The notes under the pieces: generated by a model
Told to the model about the DNA's origin: nothing
What the model saw: the letters and a program-made list of their open reading frames with translations, nothing else
Database searches by the model: none
Program-made: the position numbers and the translations under genes
Source of the DNA: a virus
Length of the DNA stretch: 53,938 bases
Virus record (IMG/VR): IMGVR_UViG_3300033146_007470
Coordinates: 1 to 53,938 of that record
Direction: 5' to 3' (one strand)
Shown: in pieces, positions 21,420 through 29,024 of the stretch
How positions within the stretch are numbered: position 1 is the first letter of the stretch
Layout: each line of letters starts with the position of its first letter

Positions 21420-21491
21420 GGACGATTGACAGACTGGCTTATGTGCCGGGCTCTTAACCCGGATAAGTGGGTTCGATTCCCGCATCGTTCA
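21420..21491 (+). tRNA. tRNA-Lys (anticodon CTT)
   Basis: Acceptor GGACGAT/ATCGTTC, anticodon stem CCGGG/CCCGG with loop CTCTTAA, T-arm GTGGG-TTCGATT-CCCGC. Its 3' acceptor strand ATCGTTC is identical to that of the split tRNA-Lys(TTT) 3' half at 13926. Confidence 0.92.
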
Positions 21492-21541
21492 CTAAATTGA
21501 AGAGGATCCACTCACTATTAATAAAGTTTTTAATAGTATGA

Positions 21542-22024
21542 TTGGGAAGTATAGTTTTGAAAAGGAAGTTTTTTCCAATTATAATAAATCTTGGTAGAGG
21601 AGAATATGTGTTAGACTATACAGATGAAATGTTTAAGAAAAGTGAATATGAAGATATTCATAAACCTAAATTAGTAAAAACTATTGAGCAACTTATAACT
21701 TTGGCTCAGAAATCTCGAAGAGAAGGTCTTCTTTCACTTGAAGAAATCTTTGATGAAGAAAAAGATGAATTTAGAAAAATGATTGGTATGTTTGTGGTAG
21801 ACGGAATTGATTATGATGTTAGATTTATTTTTGGTATGAATATAATTCGTACCACAAAAATTATAGGTTTTGAATTACGAGATATGATGCTTTGGAATAA
21901 AGGTATGGCAATGATTGCAGAAGGTCATCACCCATGGATTATAACACATATATTGTATAGTATGATTGGGGAACTTAAATATGATGGTGGATTTTTTGAA
22001 GCGACAAGGGAAAAATTAATATAA
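21542..22024 (+). CDS. MotA-like cytoplasmic-domain protein (flagellar stator mimic?)
   Basis: A 160-residue protein without membrane segments. Residues about 44-103 follow the cytoplasmic loop of flagellar MotA: LITLAQKSRREGLLSLEE (MotA: LARREGLLALE), then MFVVDGIDYDVRFIF (MotA: L.VDG.d...I..I). Residues 113-141 (LRDMMLWNKGMAMIAEGHHP) resemble the MotA C-terminal EG...G..P..I...L. The transmembrane part of MotA is absent. In MotA the loop contacts FliG in the motor. The start is uncertain (TTG 21542, no good SD). The alternative is an unrelated protein with chance similarity. Confidence 0.55.
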   Translation: MGSIVLKRKFFPIIINLGRGEYVLDYTDEMFKKSEYEDIHKPKLVKTIEQLITLAQKSRREGLLSLEEIFDEEKDEFRKMIGMFVVDGIDYDVRFIFGMNIIRTTKIIGFELRDMMLWNKGMAMIAEGHHPWIITHILYSMIGELKYDGGFFEATREKLI

Positions 22025-22042
22025 TTAATTAAAGGAGAAAAT

Positions 22043-22354
22043 ATGAAAAAGGAAGTATTTGTTGCTATAGTAAATGCTATTAAGGCTCAAAGAGAACACG
22101 ATAATAAAATGAATGAAAAATTGGGTGATGTGTTTGAAGAATTTGATGGCTGGTATAATACTGATATTGCTATAACACCTATTGAAGATGCTTTAGAGGT
22201 TGAATTTGGAGATGAGAAGGAAGGCTTGATTTCTTATTTTATGTATGATCTTAATTATGGTGAAGATATTCCCGAAGATGGTACAAAGTTGAGAGATGGT
22301 ACCGTCGTAGACATATCAACAGTTGAAAAATTGTATGACTATTTAGTAAAATGA
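22043..22354 (+). CDS. Conserved phage hypothetical protein
   Basis: A 103-residue acidic alpha/beta protein: FVAIVNAIKAQREHDNKMNE, then YDLNYGEDIPEDGTKLRDG. A family common in phages of low-GC hosts, function unknown. SD AAAGGAG. ATGA overlap with the next gene. Confidence 0.7.
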   Translation: MKKEVFVAIVNAIKAQREHDNKMNEKLGDVFEEFDGWYNTDIAITPIEDALEVEFGDEKEGLISYFMYDLNYGEDIPEDGTKLRDGTVVDISTVEKLYDYLVK

Positions 22355-22572
22355 GCTGGCCGATTTCAAATATAACCTGGGAAACAAATAGTTTGATATC
22401 AAGTTCTGGGGTATCTTTATTATTATATTATCATGATAAATATACCCTGAAAGAAGTTAAAGACTGGAATGGTAATATTTATGATGAGAATACTCCAGAA
22501 TGGAAAGAAGCAAAACTTTATGTTGGAAAGAAAACTGTTAAGGATGCACAAAAATGGTTAAGTTCGCATTAA
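22351..22572 (+). CDS. Small protein, unknown
   Basis: A 73-residue protein with Trp-rich N-terminus (MSWPISNITWETNS). Overlaps both neighbours (4 and 19 bases), so it belongs to the same translation-coupled operon. No family recognised. Confidence 0.55.
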   Translation: MSWPISNITWETNSLISSSGVSLLLYYHDKYTLKEVKDWNGNIYDENTPEWKEAKLYVGKKTVKDAQKWLSSH

Positions 22573-23216
22573 AGAGAGGTACATACTCAGATGTAGAAAC
22601 AAAAGCATTGGCTATACATGCTGCATTAACACGTGAAATAGAATTACATTATTTTAATAGAGCGATTGACGTTCCTGAGGATTATATTCCCCAGGGCGAT
22701 ATTGGGTGGGTAACTTCTGTTTTGGGATTCGTCCCACGGCCGGATCATTATCCACCCTTTTTATTACACCTCTTATATAGAAAGATATGGAAAGCAGAAA
22801 AATGGCCTATGGAAAAAGGAATATTTATTAAACCTTATGATAAGCCTAAACGTTTTTCTGCAAGAATAACTACTGGTACTTATAAGGGTAAGAAAAAGGG
22901 ACCATATTGGTGTTCTGAAAAAGTAACTTTTATAAATGAATGGAGATATTATTTTGTAGAAGGGAAACAAGTATATGCTGGATGGTATATTGGGAATGAT
23001 GAAGATCAAGAGCCTCCAGAATTAAATATAGATATTCCTAAAGATTGGTGTGGGTGTATAGATATGGGTTTCCTTTCTACTGGTGAATTTGCTCTTGTAG
23101 AATGCAACTCTCCTTACGCAGTGGGATGGTACGGGAGCCTAAACAATGCTTCTATATACGTCGACTTCCTTATTAAAGGATGGGCATATTTAAAACGAGG
23201 GAAACAAAATGATTGA
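22554..23216 (+). CDS. ATP-grasp domain protein (DUF4343-like)
   Basis: A 220-residue protein. The C-terminal part has ATP-grasp signatures: KGIFIKPYD (nucleotide-binding Lys), EWRYYFVEGKQVYAGWYIGN and ALVECNSPYAVGWYG (metal/ATP-binding Glu-x-Asn). The same layout occurs in DUF4343-type proteins found in phages, which are ATP-dependent ligases of unknown substrate. The start lies in the previous gene; no alternative start is clearly better. Confidence 0.8.
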   Translation: MVKFALKRGTYSDVETKALAIHAALTREIELHYFNRAIDVPEDYIPQGDIGWVTSVLGFVPRPDHYPPFLLHLLYRKIWKAEKWPMEKGIFIKPYDKPKRFSARITTGTYKGKKKGPYWCSEKVTFINEWRYYFVEGKQVYAGWYIGNDEDQEPPELNIDIPKDWCGCIDMGFLSTGEFALVECNSPYAVGWYGSLNNASIYVDFLIKGWAYLKRGKQND

Positions 23217-23649
23217 TTCAGTATTATTAGATGATAGTGGAATAGCTAAGGCTCTTTTAATAAATAAATTTACTTTCGAGTATAGCGGTAAAATAAGTGT
23301 TGCCAACCTGTTTAACTATTGGGATACGATAGTTTTAGAGCAGAAGAATGGATATAAATTAAATTTCTTCACACGTTTAGATGAGATTGCCAGTAATTAC
23401 AATAATAAATTATCTATAAGCTATTGGATTACAAAGGTGAGAAAGACTGCGGAGGAATTGATAGAACATAATATGCTTGCTGCAGATGGGTACCTTAGCT
23501 TAAATATTAGCGAGAGGGAAATACGTTATTCTGAATATACATCCGATACTGATTATACTACAAATTTTAAAATTGGTGGCCATAACCTGCTTGAAGAATT
23601 AAAAAATCATACAGGAGAATACCTTTATATTCTTATAGATGTTAAATGA
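23209..23649 (+). CDS. Hypothetical protein
   Basis: A 146-residue protein with a globular alpha/beta pattern. ATG overlaps the ATP-grasp stop by 8 bases, so the two are coupled. No family recognised; it could be the partner or substrate of the ligase. Confidence 0.6.
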   Translation: MIDSVLLDDSGIAKALLINKFTFEYSGKISVANLFNYWDTIVLEQKNGYKLNFFTRLDEIASNYNNKLSISYWITKVRKTAEELIEHNMLAADGYLSLNISEREIRYSEYTSDTDYTTNFKIGGHNLLEELKNHTGEYLYILIDVK

Positions 23650-23651
23650 TT

Positions 23652-23678
23652 TTGGACATTCCCCATATATGATATAAT
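23652..23678 (+). promoter_or_regulatory. Sigma-70-like promoter with extended -10
   Basis: TTGGAC, 15-base spacer, TATAAT, with ATATGA before the -10 box; upstream of the radical SAM gene. Confidence 0.7.
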
Positions 23679-23697
23679 ATAAGCATCGGGGGAAATG

Positions 23698-24401
23698 ATG
23701 TTTAATATAAAAACTAAAACTGCAGACTACATGTCAATCGTTGTTACACATGAGTGTAATAAGAAATGCGCTTTCTGTGTTGATCAATATCGTGGTAGGA
23801 ATGAATATATAACATTGAAAAGTGTATATAATGCATTAGATATCGCTAAACTTGATAATATAAAAGACATTCTTCTTGTCGGTGGAGAACCTACACTTCA
23901 TCCTAAAATTGTAGAGATTGCAAGAATTGTTAAGTCTTATGGATTTAATACCATACTAACCACAAACTATAAAAAGCCTGAAGTTATGAAAGCTTTGGAT
24001 ATGTATGTTGATTCGTTTAATATTTCATATTATAATCAGAAGGAATTACCTAAACAGAAAAACTTCAAAGCTGATCTTACTTTAAGTGCTCTTATAACAA
24101 AACAGCAATTATCGACTCAAAACGAATTGGATTCGTTTATTGATACGTATAAGAATGATTTAAACCTTAAGTTTTCAACTCTTACAATATGTAATGATTA
24201 TACTGCTAAGAATCAACAAGTTGATTATCTTGATGACATTGCAGAAAAAAAGTCATCCTCTTTGATGAAATTGAAGGTAATTTTTATCGAGGATACATTA
24301 TTAAAAGATATGATAGAGTAATAAATAAATACGCAAATCAATCTTATAAATGTCATGTTGATGGTGAAATATCTACATCATGGACAAGGAGTAATATATG
24401 A
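23698..24401 (+). pseudogene. Radical SAM protein gene with a -1 shift at a slippery site
   Basis: The N-terminal radical SAM core has cluster motif CNKKCAFC (Cys-x3-Cys-x2-Cys) and the GGEPTLHP loop. The zero frame stops at 24321. In the -1 frame the protein continues VILFDEIEGNFYRGYIIKRY, ..., YKCHVDGEISTSWTR to 24401, forming an ATGA overlap with the next gene. The switch occurs at GCAGAAAAAAAGTC, which contains A-AAA-AAG in the correct phase, the dnaX-type slippery heptamer. It is therefore a programmed frameshift, a mutation or a base-call error. Start ATG 23698 (or 23695). Substrate unknown. Confidence 0.75.
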
Positions 24402-24523
24402 GTTTTATGACAGTGAAAATTCTTTCAGTATTAGCAATTATACTCGTCGTAGAAGCATATTTACTTATAATTATAGTGAGGAAACGTAATGTTCAGGCCA
24501 AGACTGTATCAAATAGAAACTGA
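24398..24523 (+). CDS. Single-span membrane peptide
   Basis: A 41-residue peptide: one transmembrane helix (VKILSVLAIILVVEAYLLII) followed by a basic tail. SD AAGGAG. ATGA overlap with the corrected radical SAM frame, and overlapped in turn by the next ORF. Holin-like size, but no lysis genes are nearby; function unknown. Confidence 0.6.
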   Translation: MSFMTVKILSVLAIILVVEAYLLIIIVRKRNVQAKTVSNRN

Positions 24524-24672
24524 AGAAGAGTTATTTGAATATTTCTCTTCCCATGCTAAATTTATGCAAGAGGGAGATAGCCGGTGATACAGCAGAGTTG
24601 TATAAGAAGTTAAAGGATGAGTGAACTAAAGATATATTATTTAAAGTTCAAGAATTATTAGAGGAGGATTAA
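24489..24672 (+). pseudogene. Small helical protein gene, frameshifted
   Basis: ATG 24489 reads MFRPRLYQIETEEELFEYFS and stops at 24587. Removing one G from GGG at about 24570 gives EIAGDTAELYKKLKDE, ending at TGA 24622. The same frame stays open after that TGA (TKDILFKVQELLEED to 24672), so TGA may replace a Trp codon. It overlaps the membrane peptide. Function unknown. Confidence 0.5.
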
Positions 24673-24674
24673 AA

Positions 24675-24854
24675 ATGACAAAAAAGAGAATTAATTTATT
24701 AGGCTTCATCATTTCATTCATAATAATATTATGCGGTTTTGTCTATATTATAGGCGACTTTTGGATAGCTTTAGCTTTTACATTAACAGCATTATGTTTA
24801 GTAACAGGGTCTGTTTTTGCAGCACAAAGTATTACAGATAATTTATCAAAATAA
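24675..24854 (+). CDS. Two-span membrane protein, small
   Basis: A 59-residue protein with two hydrophobic helices (about 8-28 and 31-50) and a short turn; SD GAGGAGG. Stop followed at once by the next ATG. Function unknown; a run of three such small membrane proteins lies here. Confidence 0.65.
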   Translation: MTKKRINLLGFIISFIIILCGFVYIIGDFWIALAFTLTALCLVTGSVFAAQSITDNLSK

Positions 24855-25157
24855 ATGATAAAGAAATTATTTAAATATCATATTCGTGTTTATAACATTT
24901 ATCAAACATTTGGAGGAAGACCATTTGCAGCTAAAGAGTTATATGCCTTAGATATTCCTGGTTTAAATATTTCTGATATTGAATATAAAGGATATTTAGA
25001 AACAATATCTAGAAAAGAAGCAGAATATATGAGACCAGAAATAAAGGGGTGGATATCAGCTCCTTGGGTATTTAGACAGCTTACAGAGGAAGGCTTGCAA
25101 TTAGCTGAATATTTAGATTCTCATCCAGATATTATAGCTAAAAAATTATTGTTATAG
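24855..25157 (+). CDS. Small winged-helix-like protein
   Basis: A 100-residue protein starting MIKKLFKYHIRVYNIYQTFG. The end (WVFRQLTEEGLQLAEYL) resembles the wing of small phage DNA-binding proteins. A decayed paralogue (MIYKYHLRLFHIYEKF...) lies at 25937. Starts directly after the previous stop. Function unknown. Confidence 0.6.
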   Translation: MIKKLFKYHIRVYNIYQTFGGRPFAAKELYALDIPGLNISDIEYKGYLETISRKEAEYMRPEIKGWISAPWVFRQLTEEGLQLAEYLDSHPDIIAKKLLL

Positions 25158-25167
25158 GAGAATTAAA

Positions 25168-25293
25168 TTGGGAAAATTTATAGCAGGTATGGTTACTATT
25201 GTAGCTGTTACTTTTTTAGCAGGTTGGTTTCCAACTTTGGCTGTAAGCTTAACAGCAATCTTAATAGTTGGACTCTTTACAGTATTCAAATGA
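25168..25293 (+). CDS. Small membrane protein (TTG start)
   Basis: A 41-residue hydrophobic protein (MGKFIAGMVTIVAVTFLAGW then TLAVSLTAILIVGLF). TTG start with SD GGAG at 7 bases. ATGA overlap with the next small membrane protein. Confidence 0.6.
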   Translation: MGKFIAGMVTIVAVTFLAGWFPTLAVSLTAILIVGLFTVFK

Positions 25294-25412
25294 AAAGTAT
25301 AGTTACCATATTAACGATGATGGCTATATTAATAATTGCTATTAATTCGCCACCGGTTTTTGTAGGATTAATATTTATAGGTATTGCAGCCTATATTGTA
25401 TATAATAAATAA
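25290..25412 (+). CDS. Small membrane protein
   Basis: A 40-residue protein, nearly all hydrophobic (MKSIVTILTMMAILIIAIN, then VFVGLIFIGIAAYIV). ATG 25290 couples to the previous stop. The tRNA-like gene begins at the next base. Confidence 0.6.
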   Translation: MKSIVTILTMMAILIIAINSPPVFVGLIFIGIAAYIVYNK

Positions 25413-25492
25413 GGGTTATTAGTGTAATGGTTAGCATTGTGGGCAAAGGGTAAAGCTCCCCACAGGTTTGGGTTCGAGTCCCAATTAATCCA
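25413..25492 (+). tRNA. tRNA-like gene with enlarged anticodon loop
   Basis: Acceptor GGGTTA/TAATCC, D-stem GTGT/GCAT, T-arm TTGGG-TTCGAGT-CCCAA: clearly a tRNA outline. The anticodon stem TGTGG/CCACA, however, closes about 17 bases (GCAAAGGGTAAAGCTCC) instead of 7. No anticodon can be named. Either a tiny insert needs removal or the gene is altered. Confidence 0.5.
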
Positions 25493-25505
25493 TTAAGGAG
25501 TATTT

Positions 25506-25940
25506 ATGAACATTAACGAATTGAAAAAAAAGAAATTAACATTGCGTAAAACTGAACCTTTCCGTTCTGGAGTTTATAGTAATATACTTGATGGAGCAGG
25601 AAAAATTGCTAAGTTAGAAAATAGAAATATGGATGAAAAAGATATAATTTCTGCATGTAAAAAAAGTATTAAGAATCTTTCTTCAACTATTGAGTTAGTT
25701 AAGGAAGGCGATGTTGTAGATGCTTATAAAAAAGAAGTGGAAATTCTTAAAGAGTTCCTTCCTAATATGCTTTCTAATGAAAAAATGGAAACTATTATAG
25801 ATACTATTATTTATGAAATGTTGGAAGAAGAAAGAACTATGAAGAATATGGGTCGAGTAATTGGTCAAGTTAAAGCTAAATGTGGTGATACTGCTGATAT
25901 GTCTATGGTATCTAAGATGATCAAAGAGAAATTAAAATGA
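25506..25940 (+). CDS. GatB/YqeY-domain protein
   Basis: A 144-residue helical protein with the YqeY layout: N-terminal helix with LTLRKTEPFRSGVYSNILDG, DEKDIISACKKSIKNLSSTI, YKKEVEILKEFLPNMLS and the C-terminal MGRVIGQVKAK...MVSKMIKEKL. YqeY-like domains bind tRNA in GatB and are often linked to tRNA metabolism, fitting the tRNA array. SD AAGGAG. Confidence 0.85.
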   Translation: MNINELKKKKLTLRKTEPFRSGVYSNILDGAGKIAKLENRNMDEKDIISACKKSIKNLSSTIELVKEGDVVDAYKKEVEILKEFLPNMLSNEKMETIIDTIIYEMLEEERTMKNMGRVIGQVKAKCGDTADMSMVSKMIKEKLK

Positions 25941-26213
25941 TTTATAAATACCATCTCAGACTATTTCATATCTATGAAAAGTTTAGTGATGGTGTTTTTT
26001 TTATGTAGATGAAGCTTTACGCTTCCTTAACAAAGTTGGAATAGGTGGTTCGACATCTGCCTTAAAACATTTGAGAAAAAATTTATTATGACTGTATATA
26101 ATGAAAATGATAATAGAAGACATTACCAAAAAATATCTAAAGCAGGTAAAGTAATTCTAGAAAGTATAACAGATGATATGATTGCAAAATATTATTTAAT
26201 GGAGGAAAAATGA
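25937..26213 (+). pseudogene. Decayed paralogue of the 24855 protein
   Basis: ATG 25937 reads MIYKYHLRLFHIYEKFSDG, similar to the 24855 protein, then breaks in an eight-T run. One more T gives YVDEALRFLNKVGIGGSTS. A second break in a six-A run, when filled, gives MTVYNENDNRRHYQKISKAG through to TGA 26211-26213, overlapping the next ATG. Two independent one-base homopolymer losses suggest base-calling errors or true decay. Confidence 0.6.
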
Positions 26214-26416
26214 GTGATGCAGTAAAGTGTGGTAAATGTAATTATGTTTATTGGGTTCGAACATATGAAAATTGGGGTACTTGTACTAACTGTGGAGAAA
26301 ATATGGATCGATGGAAAGGAAAACCTCCAGAATTATGGGCTTCAGATGAAGCCTTAGGCTTTGCTAAAGACTCACTCTTAAAGAAAGCAGAAGAGGCAAT
26401 TAATGAGAGGAGTTGA
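26210..26416 (+). CDS. Small zinc-ribbon protein (paralogue pair)
   Basis: A 68-residue protein with CGKCNYVYWVRTYENWGTC, a following CxxC and the C-terminal helix DSLLKKAEEAI. Its neighbour at 26403 has the same layout (CGRCTWVYEAPINSWGKC, DPLLKKAEEAI): a tandem duplication. Function unknown. Confidence 0.75.
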   Translation: MSDAVKCGKCNYVYWVRTYENWGTCTNCGENMDRWKGKPPELWASDEALGFAKDSLLKKAEEAINERS

Positions 26417-26600
26417 ATGTGGTAGATGTACATGGGTTTATGAAGCCCCAATAAATAGCTGGGGGAAGTGTCCCAAGTGTGGTGCAAATATGAATGTCTG
26501 GGGGGAAACTGATGAATTACCAGATTTTAATGATGATGTTCCTATAGGGATGTATGTTAAAGATCCACTTTTAAAAAAGGCAGAAGAAGCAATTGAATAA
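26403..26600 (+). CDS. Small zinc-ribbon protein (paralogue pair)
   Basis: A 65-residue duplicate of the preceding gene, overlapping it by 14 bases. Two Cys pairs, a variable acidic linker and the helix DPLLKKAEEAIE. Function unknown. Confidence 0.75.
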   Translation: MRGVECGRCTWVYEAPINSWGKCPKCGANMNVWGETDELPDFNDDVPIGMYVKDPLLKKAEEAIE

Positions 26601-27099
26601 ATTTATTTTTCTATTTTTACTCACCTCTTTTACTCTCTACTCTCAGATTATAAATATAACTACAGAAGATACAACCTCATGGTATAAAACACAATTAGGG
26701 ACGAAATATAATAATAGTGGTGCAACATGTATTGCTATGATCATAGATAGATGGGGACCCAATATATCTCCAGAGACAGTACAGACTCAAATATCATCAC
26801 GTGGAAAGAATGCAAACTTTGACGAGCTTTTAAGGATTTTATCTCTTTATGGTATAAAACATTATTACCTTCAAAGATTAGGAACTTGGGACGGCAGAGG
26901 TATTGTACTTATTCTTGTTGATACTATGGATATATCTAATACAGGATATGAGAGGGAGAAAGAACAATATATGATTGTTATCGGGCAGACTGAGAACAGT
27001 TTTATAGTTAATGACCCCATGGCTGGTAGTGCTATCAGATATTATAATAGGGAGGAAATTTTAGTATCAAGATTTAGATATGCCATCTGGATTCCTTGA
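26593..27099 (+). CDS. Exported C39-like cysteine peptidase-fold protein
   Basis: A 168-residue protein with TTG start overlapping the previous gene and a signal peptide (MNKFIFLFLLTSFTLYSQ). A papain-like C39 pattern follows: catalytic-Cys region GATCIAMIIDRWG, RLGTWDGRGIVLILVD, and YMIVIGQTENSFIVNDP with the catalytic Asp. The His expected before the IVIGQ segment is Gln/Tyr here, so the protein may be inactive or atypical. Possible cell-envelope or peptidoglycan role. Confidence 0.7.
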   Translation: MNKFIFLFLLTSFTLYSQIINITTEDTTSWYKTQLGTKYNNSGATCIAMIIDRWGPNISPETVQTQISSRGKNANFDELLRILSLYGIKHYYLQRLGTWDGRGIVLILVDTMDISNTGYEREKEQYMIVIGQTENSFIVNDPMAGSAIRYYNREEILVSRFRYAIWIP

Positions 27100-27119
27100 T
27101 AAAAAGCATATTTAATATT

Positions 27120-27395
27120 ATGAAAGAGCGTAGGAAATATTATTGCGCGTATTGTAAAGAACCTCTAGACACACAAACTGATATAATTAGATTTCATAAG
27201 AATGAGATTTATCATTTAGATTGTTATACTGCACATATCAATAAAGATAACGATTTTGAAAGTTATCCATGTCCTAAATGTTATACTACAGGTAAATCAT
27301 GGATTAAGAGTAAAGATGTATGGATTAAATGTAGATTGTGTAAGGGAAAAGGATACTTAATAATTGAAGATTGTGTAAGGGAAAAGGATACTTAA
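27120..27395 (+). CDS. Protein with LIM/DnaJ-like zinc sites
   Basis: A 91-residue protein: YYCAYCKEPLDTQTDIIRFH with HLDCYTAH (LIM-like), then YPCPKCYTTGKSW and CRLCKGKGY (DnaJ-type CxxCxGxG half-sites). The end is altered by a 35-bp tandem duplication (27335-27404); without it the protein would end KGYLIIEDART. ATG 27120 preferred; TTG 27096 possible. Confidence 0.7.
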   Translation: MKERRKYYCAYCKEPLDTQTDIIRFHKNEIYHLDCYTAHINKDNDFESYPCPKCYTTGKSWIKSKDVWIKCRLCKGKGYLIIEDCVREKDT

Positions 27396-27404
27396 TAATT
27401 GAAG
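27335..27404 (+). repeat. 35-bp perfect tandem duplication
   Basis: Two identical 35-base units starting ATTGTGTAAGGGAAAAGGAT at 27335 and 27370. It lies at the junction of two genes and changes the 3' end of the first. Confidence 0.9.
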
Positions 27405-27620
27405 ATGCCAGAACATAAAAAAGTAAAATATCTTCTCTTAGATATTGAACCTGAATGCGGAGAATGTATTTATTATCATAGAATAATGCAAAAACATTAT
27501 GATACATGTGAATGTACAAAAAGGAATATAGAAGTTACGTATTTTGATGAAGCATGTAATAAATTTAAAAGCAAGAGAGGAATAAGAGGAATAAGAGGAA
27601 TAAGAGGAATATGGGAATAG
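27405..27620 (+). CDS. Small Cys-rich protein (CxxC family) with GIR repeats
   Basis: A 71-residue protein: EPECGECIYYHRIM, CECTKRN, DEACNKFKSK, the four-Cys layout of the small Cys-rich family here. The C-terminus is extended by a 9-base microsatellite encoding RGI three times. ATG 27405 lies at the end of the 35-bp duplication. Confidence 0.65.
   Translation: MPEHKKVKYLLLDIEPECGECIYYHRIMQKHYDTCECTKRNIEVTYFDEACNKFKSKRGIRGIRGIRGIWE
27578..27610 (+). repeat. 9-bp microsatellite in coding sequence
   Basis: AGGAATAAG repeated 3.7 times, in frame (unit of three codons), so length changes alter the protein tail without breaking the frame. Confidence 0.85.
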
Positions 27621-27661
27621 CAGTAAGTCATGGTGAAGCAAGTTGATCTTATAGTGAGTTT

Positions 27662-27961
27662 ATGACTTTCAGAACAAAGATTGCAAACACATGTGGTCTT
27701 CCAGGTGATTTAAAGGATGCGTATCGTGATGGCTCATATAAATTTCTCATTAACGACCCAATTTACGCATTGATAGATCATTCAGATTGCGACGGCAGCT
27801 TCTCAGTGGAAGAAATGAAAACAATCGTTCCACGTTTAAAGGAAATTATTCATCAATGGAGTAACGAAGTTTATTCGGGTTGCGATATACTGAATGGGAC
27901 AGTATTAGTTAAAGGTATGGAAGAAGCAATATCTTTAAACGAAGAATTAGAGTTTCACTAA
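27662..27961 (+). CDS. Conserved phage hypothetical protein
   Basis: A 99-residue protein. The segment IDHSDCDGSFSVEEM resembles a widespread phage and bacterial family with an Asp-rich, EF-hand-like loop (DxDGxxxxxE). One-base overlap with the next ATG. Function unknown. Confidence 0.7.
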   Translation: MTFRTKIANTCGLPGDLKDAYRDGSYKFLINDPIYALIDHSDCDGSFSVEEMKTIVPRLKEIIHQWSNEVYSGCDILNGTVLVKGMEEAISLNEELEFH

Positions 27962-28207
27962 TGAATAAAAATGAAATAGTAAAAAATATTCTTCTTGAAA
28001 AGATTTGCGATACATGTAAGCGCAAATTTTCTTCAGCATGTAAACAGGCCTAAAGAATATACATGTCAATTTTGGGAAGAGTTTAAGAAAATAAAAGTTG
28101 TGAGATTAGGATATCCAAATGTAATGAGAGATAATATTAAACCTATTAATTATGATCCTATAGAAATAAAAATAAATATGGAATTTAATAAAGTGGAGAA
28201 TAAATGA
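27961..28207 (+). pseudogene. Small Cys-rich family gene, frameshifted
   Basis: ATG 27961 reads MNKNEIVKNILLEKICDTCK to a TAA near 28051. The +1 frame continues PKEYTCQFWEEFKK to 28207, with the family's final C-x2-W. Deleting one G from AGGCC restores the four-Cys pattern. The stop overlaps the Hpt start. Confidence 0.65.
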
Positions 28208-28701
28208 AGGAATTTATATCAGAAGAGAAAATTAAAGAGGAAGTTAAAACCCTCGCAAGTAGGATAAGTCAAAATTATGAATCAATTCATATAATTGGTT
28301 TGTTAAAAGGTTCGTTTGTATTTATGGCAGATTTAATAAGGGAGTTGACTATTCCCTGTACTATGGATTTTATGTCCGTTACATCATATGAAGGTACAGA
28401 ATCAACCGGAGAAATTAAAATTCTTAAAGAATTAAATGATTCTATTTATAATAAAGATGTATTAATAGTTGAGGATATTGTTGACACTGGCCAGACGTTA
28501 AGATCTATCATCGACCTCTTAAATACCAAGAATCCAAAATCATTAGAAGTATGTACTCTCCTCGATAAACCATCAAAACGAACTGTACCTGTTGAAGTGA
28601 AATATATTGGTATAGAAATTGAAGACAAATTTGTTGTGGGGTACGGGATAGATTTTAACCAAGATTATCGTTTTCTCCCTTATATAGGAGTTGTTGAATG
28701 A
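28204..28701 (+). CDS. hpt: Hypoxanthine phosphoribosyltransferase
   Basis: A 165-residue type I phosphoribosyltransferase. It has IIGLLKGSFVFMADL (PPi loop), the flexible loop MSVTSYEGTESTGEIK, the PRPP-binding motif VLIVEDIVDTGQTL at about residues 84-97, and the purine-binding end VVGYGIDFNQDYRFLPYIG. It converts hypoxanthine or guanine plus PRPP to IMP or GMP. IMP is the substrate of the adenylosuccinate synthetase two genes downstream. 4-base overlaps on both sides. Confidence 0.95.
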   Translation: MKEFISEEKIKEEVKTLASRISQNYESIHIIGLLKGSFVFMADLIRELTIPCTMDFMSVTSYEGTESTGEIKILKELNDSIYNKDVLIVEDIVDTGQTLRSIIDLLNTKNPKSLEVCTLLDKPSKRTVPVEVKYIGIEIEDKFVVGYGIDFNQDYRFLPYIGVVE

Positions 28702-29024
28702 GTTTTGAAGTAGAAAATTTACACGATTTAACAGCATTTCATGATATAATAGATTTAAGTATTGCTCATGCTAGACATATAATATCTAATTTCAATGACG
28801 TTGCTTCTTATGTTGGTGAAGGACTTACTGATATAAAACATTATATGGATACATGCGATAACAGTTCTACTCTTCTGACTACATTTAAATTAGAAGGAAA
28901 AACTATGTTTGATGTAGTTGAAGTAATAAAAGAGAAGAGAAACTGTTTGTTAATACGAGAAGAATATGTTAAAAATGGAAGACATGGTTTTTACTTTGAT
29001 TACGAATATAAGGATAATGAATGA
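28698..29024 (+). CDS. Hypothetical protein between hpt and purA
   Basis: A 108-residue protein: helical N-terminal half, C-terminal strands (FDVVEVIKEKRNCLLIREEY). Coupled by ATGA overlaps to both hpt and purA, so produced with the purine enzymes, but no family recognised. Confidence 0.6.
   Translation: MSFEVENLHDLTAFHDIIDLSIAHARHIISNFNDVASYVGEGLTDIKHYMDTCDNSSTLLTTFKLEGKTMFDVVEVIKEKRNCLLIREEYVKNGRHGFYFDYEYKDNE

Noticed and set aside
24489-24672. Genome-wide TGA recoding
   Set aside because: Dozens of genes end cleanly at TGA with ATGA overlaps, so TGA is a normal stop; at most local readthrough is possible.
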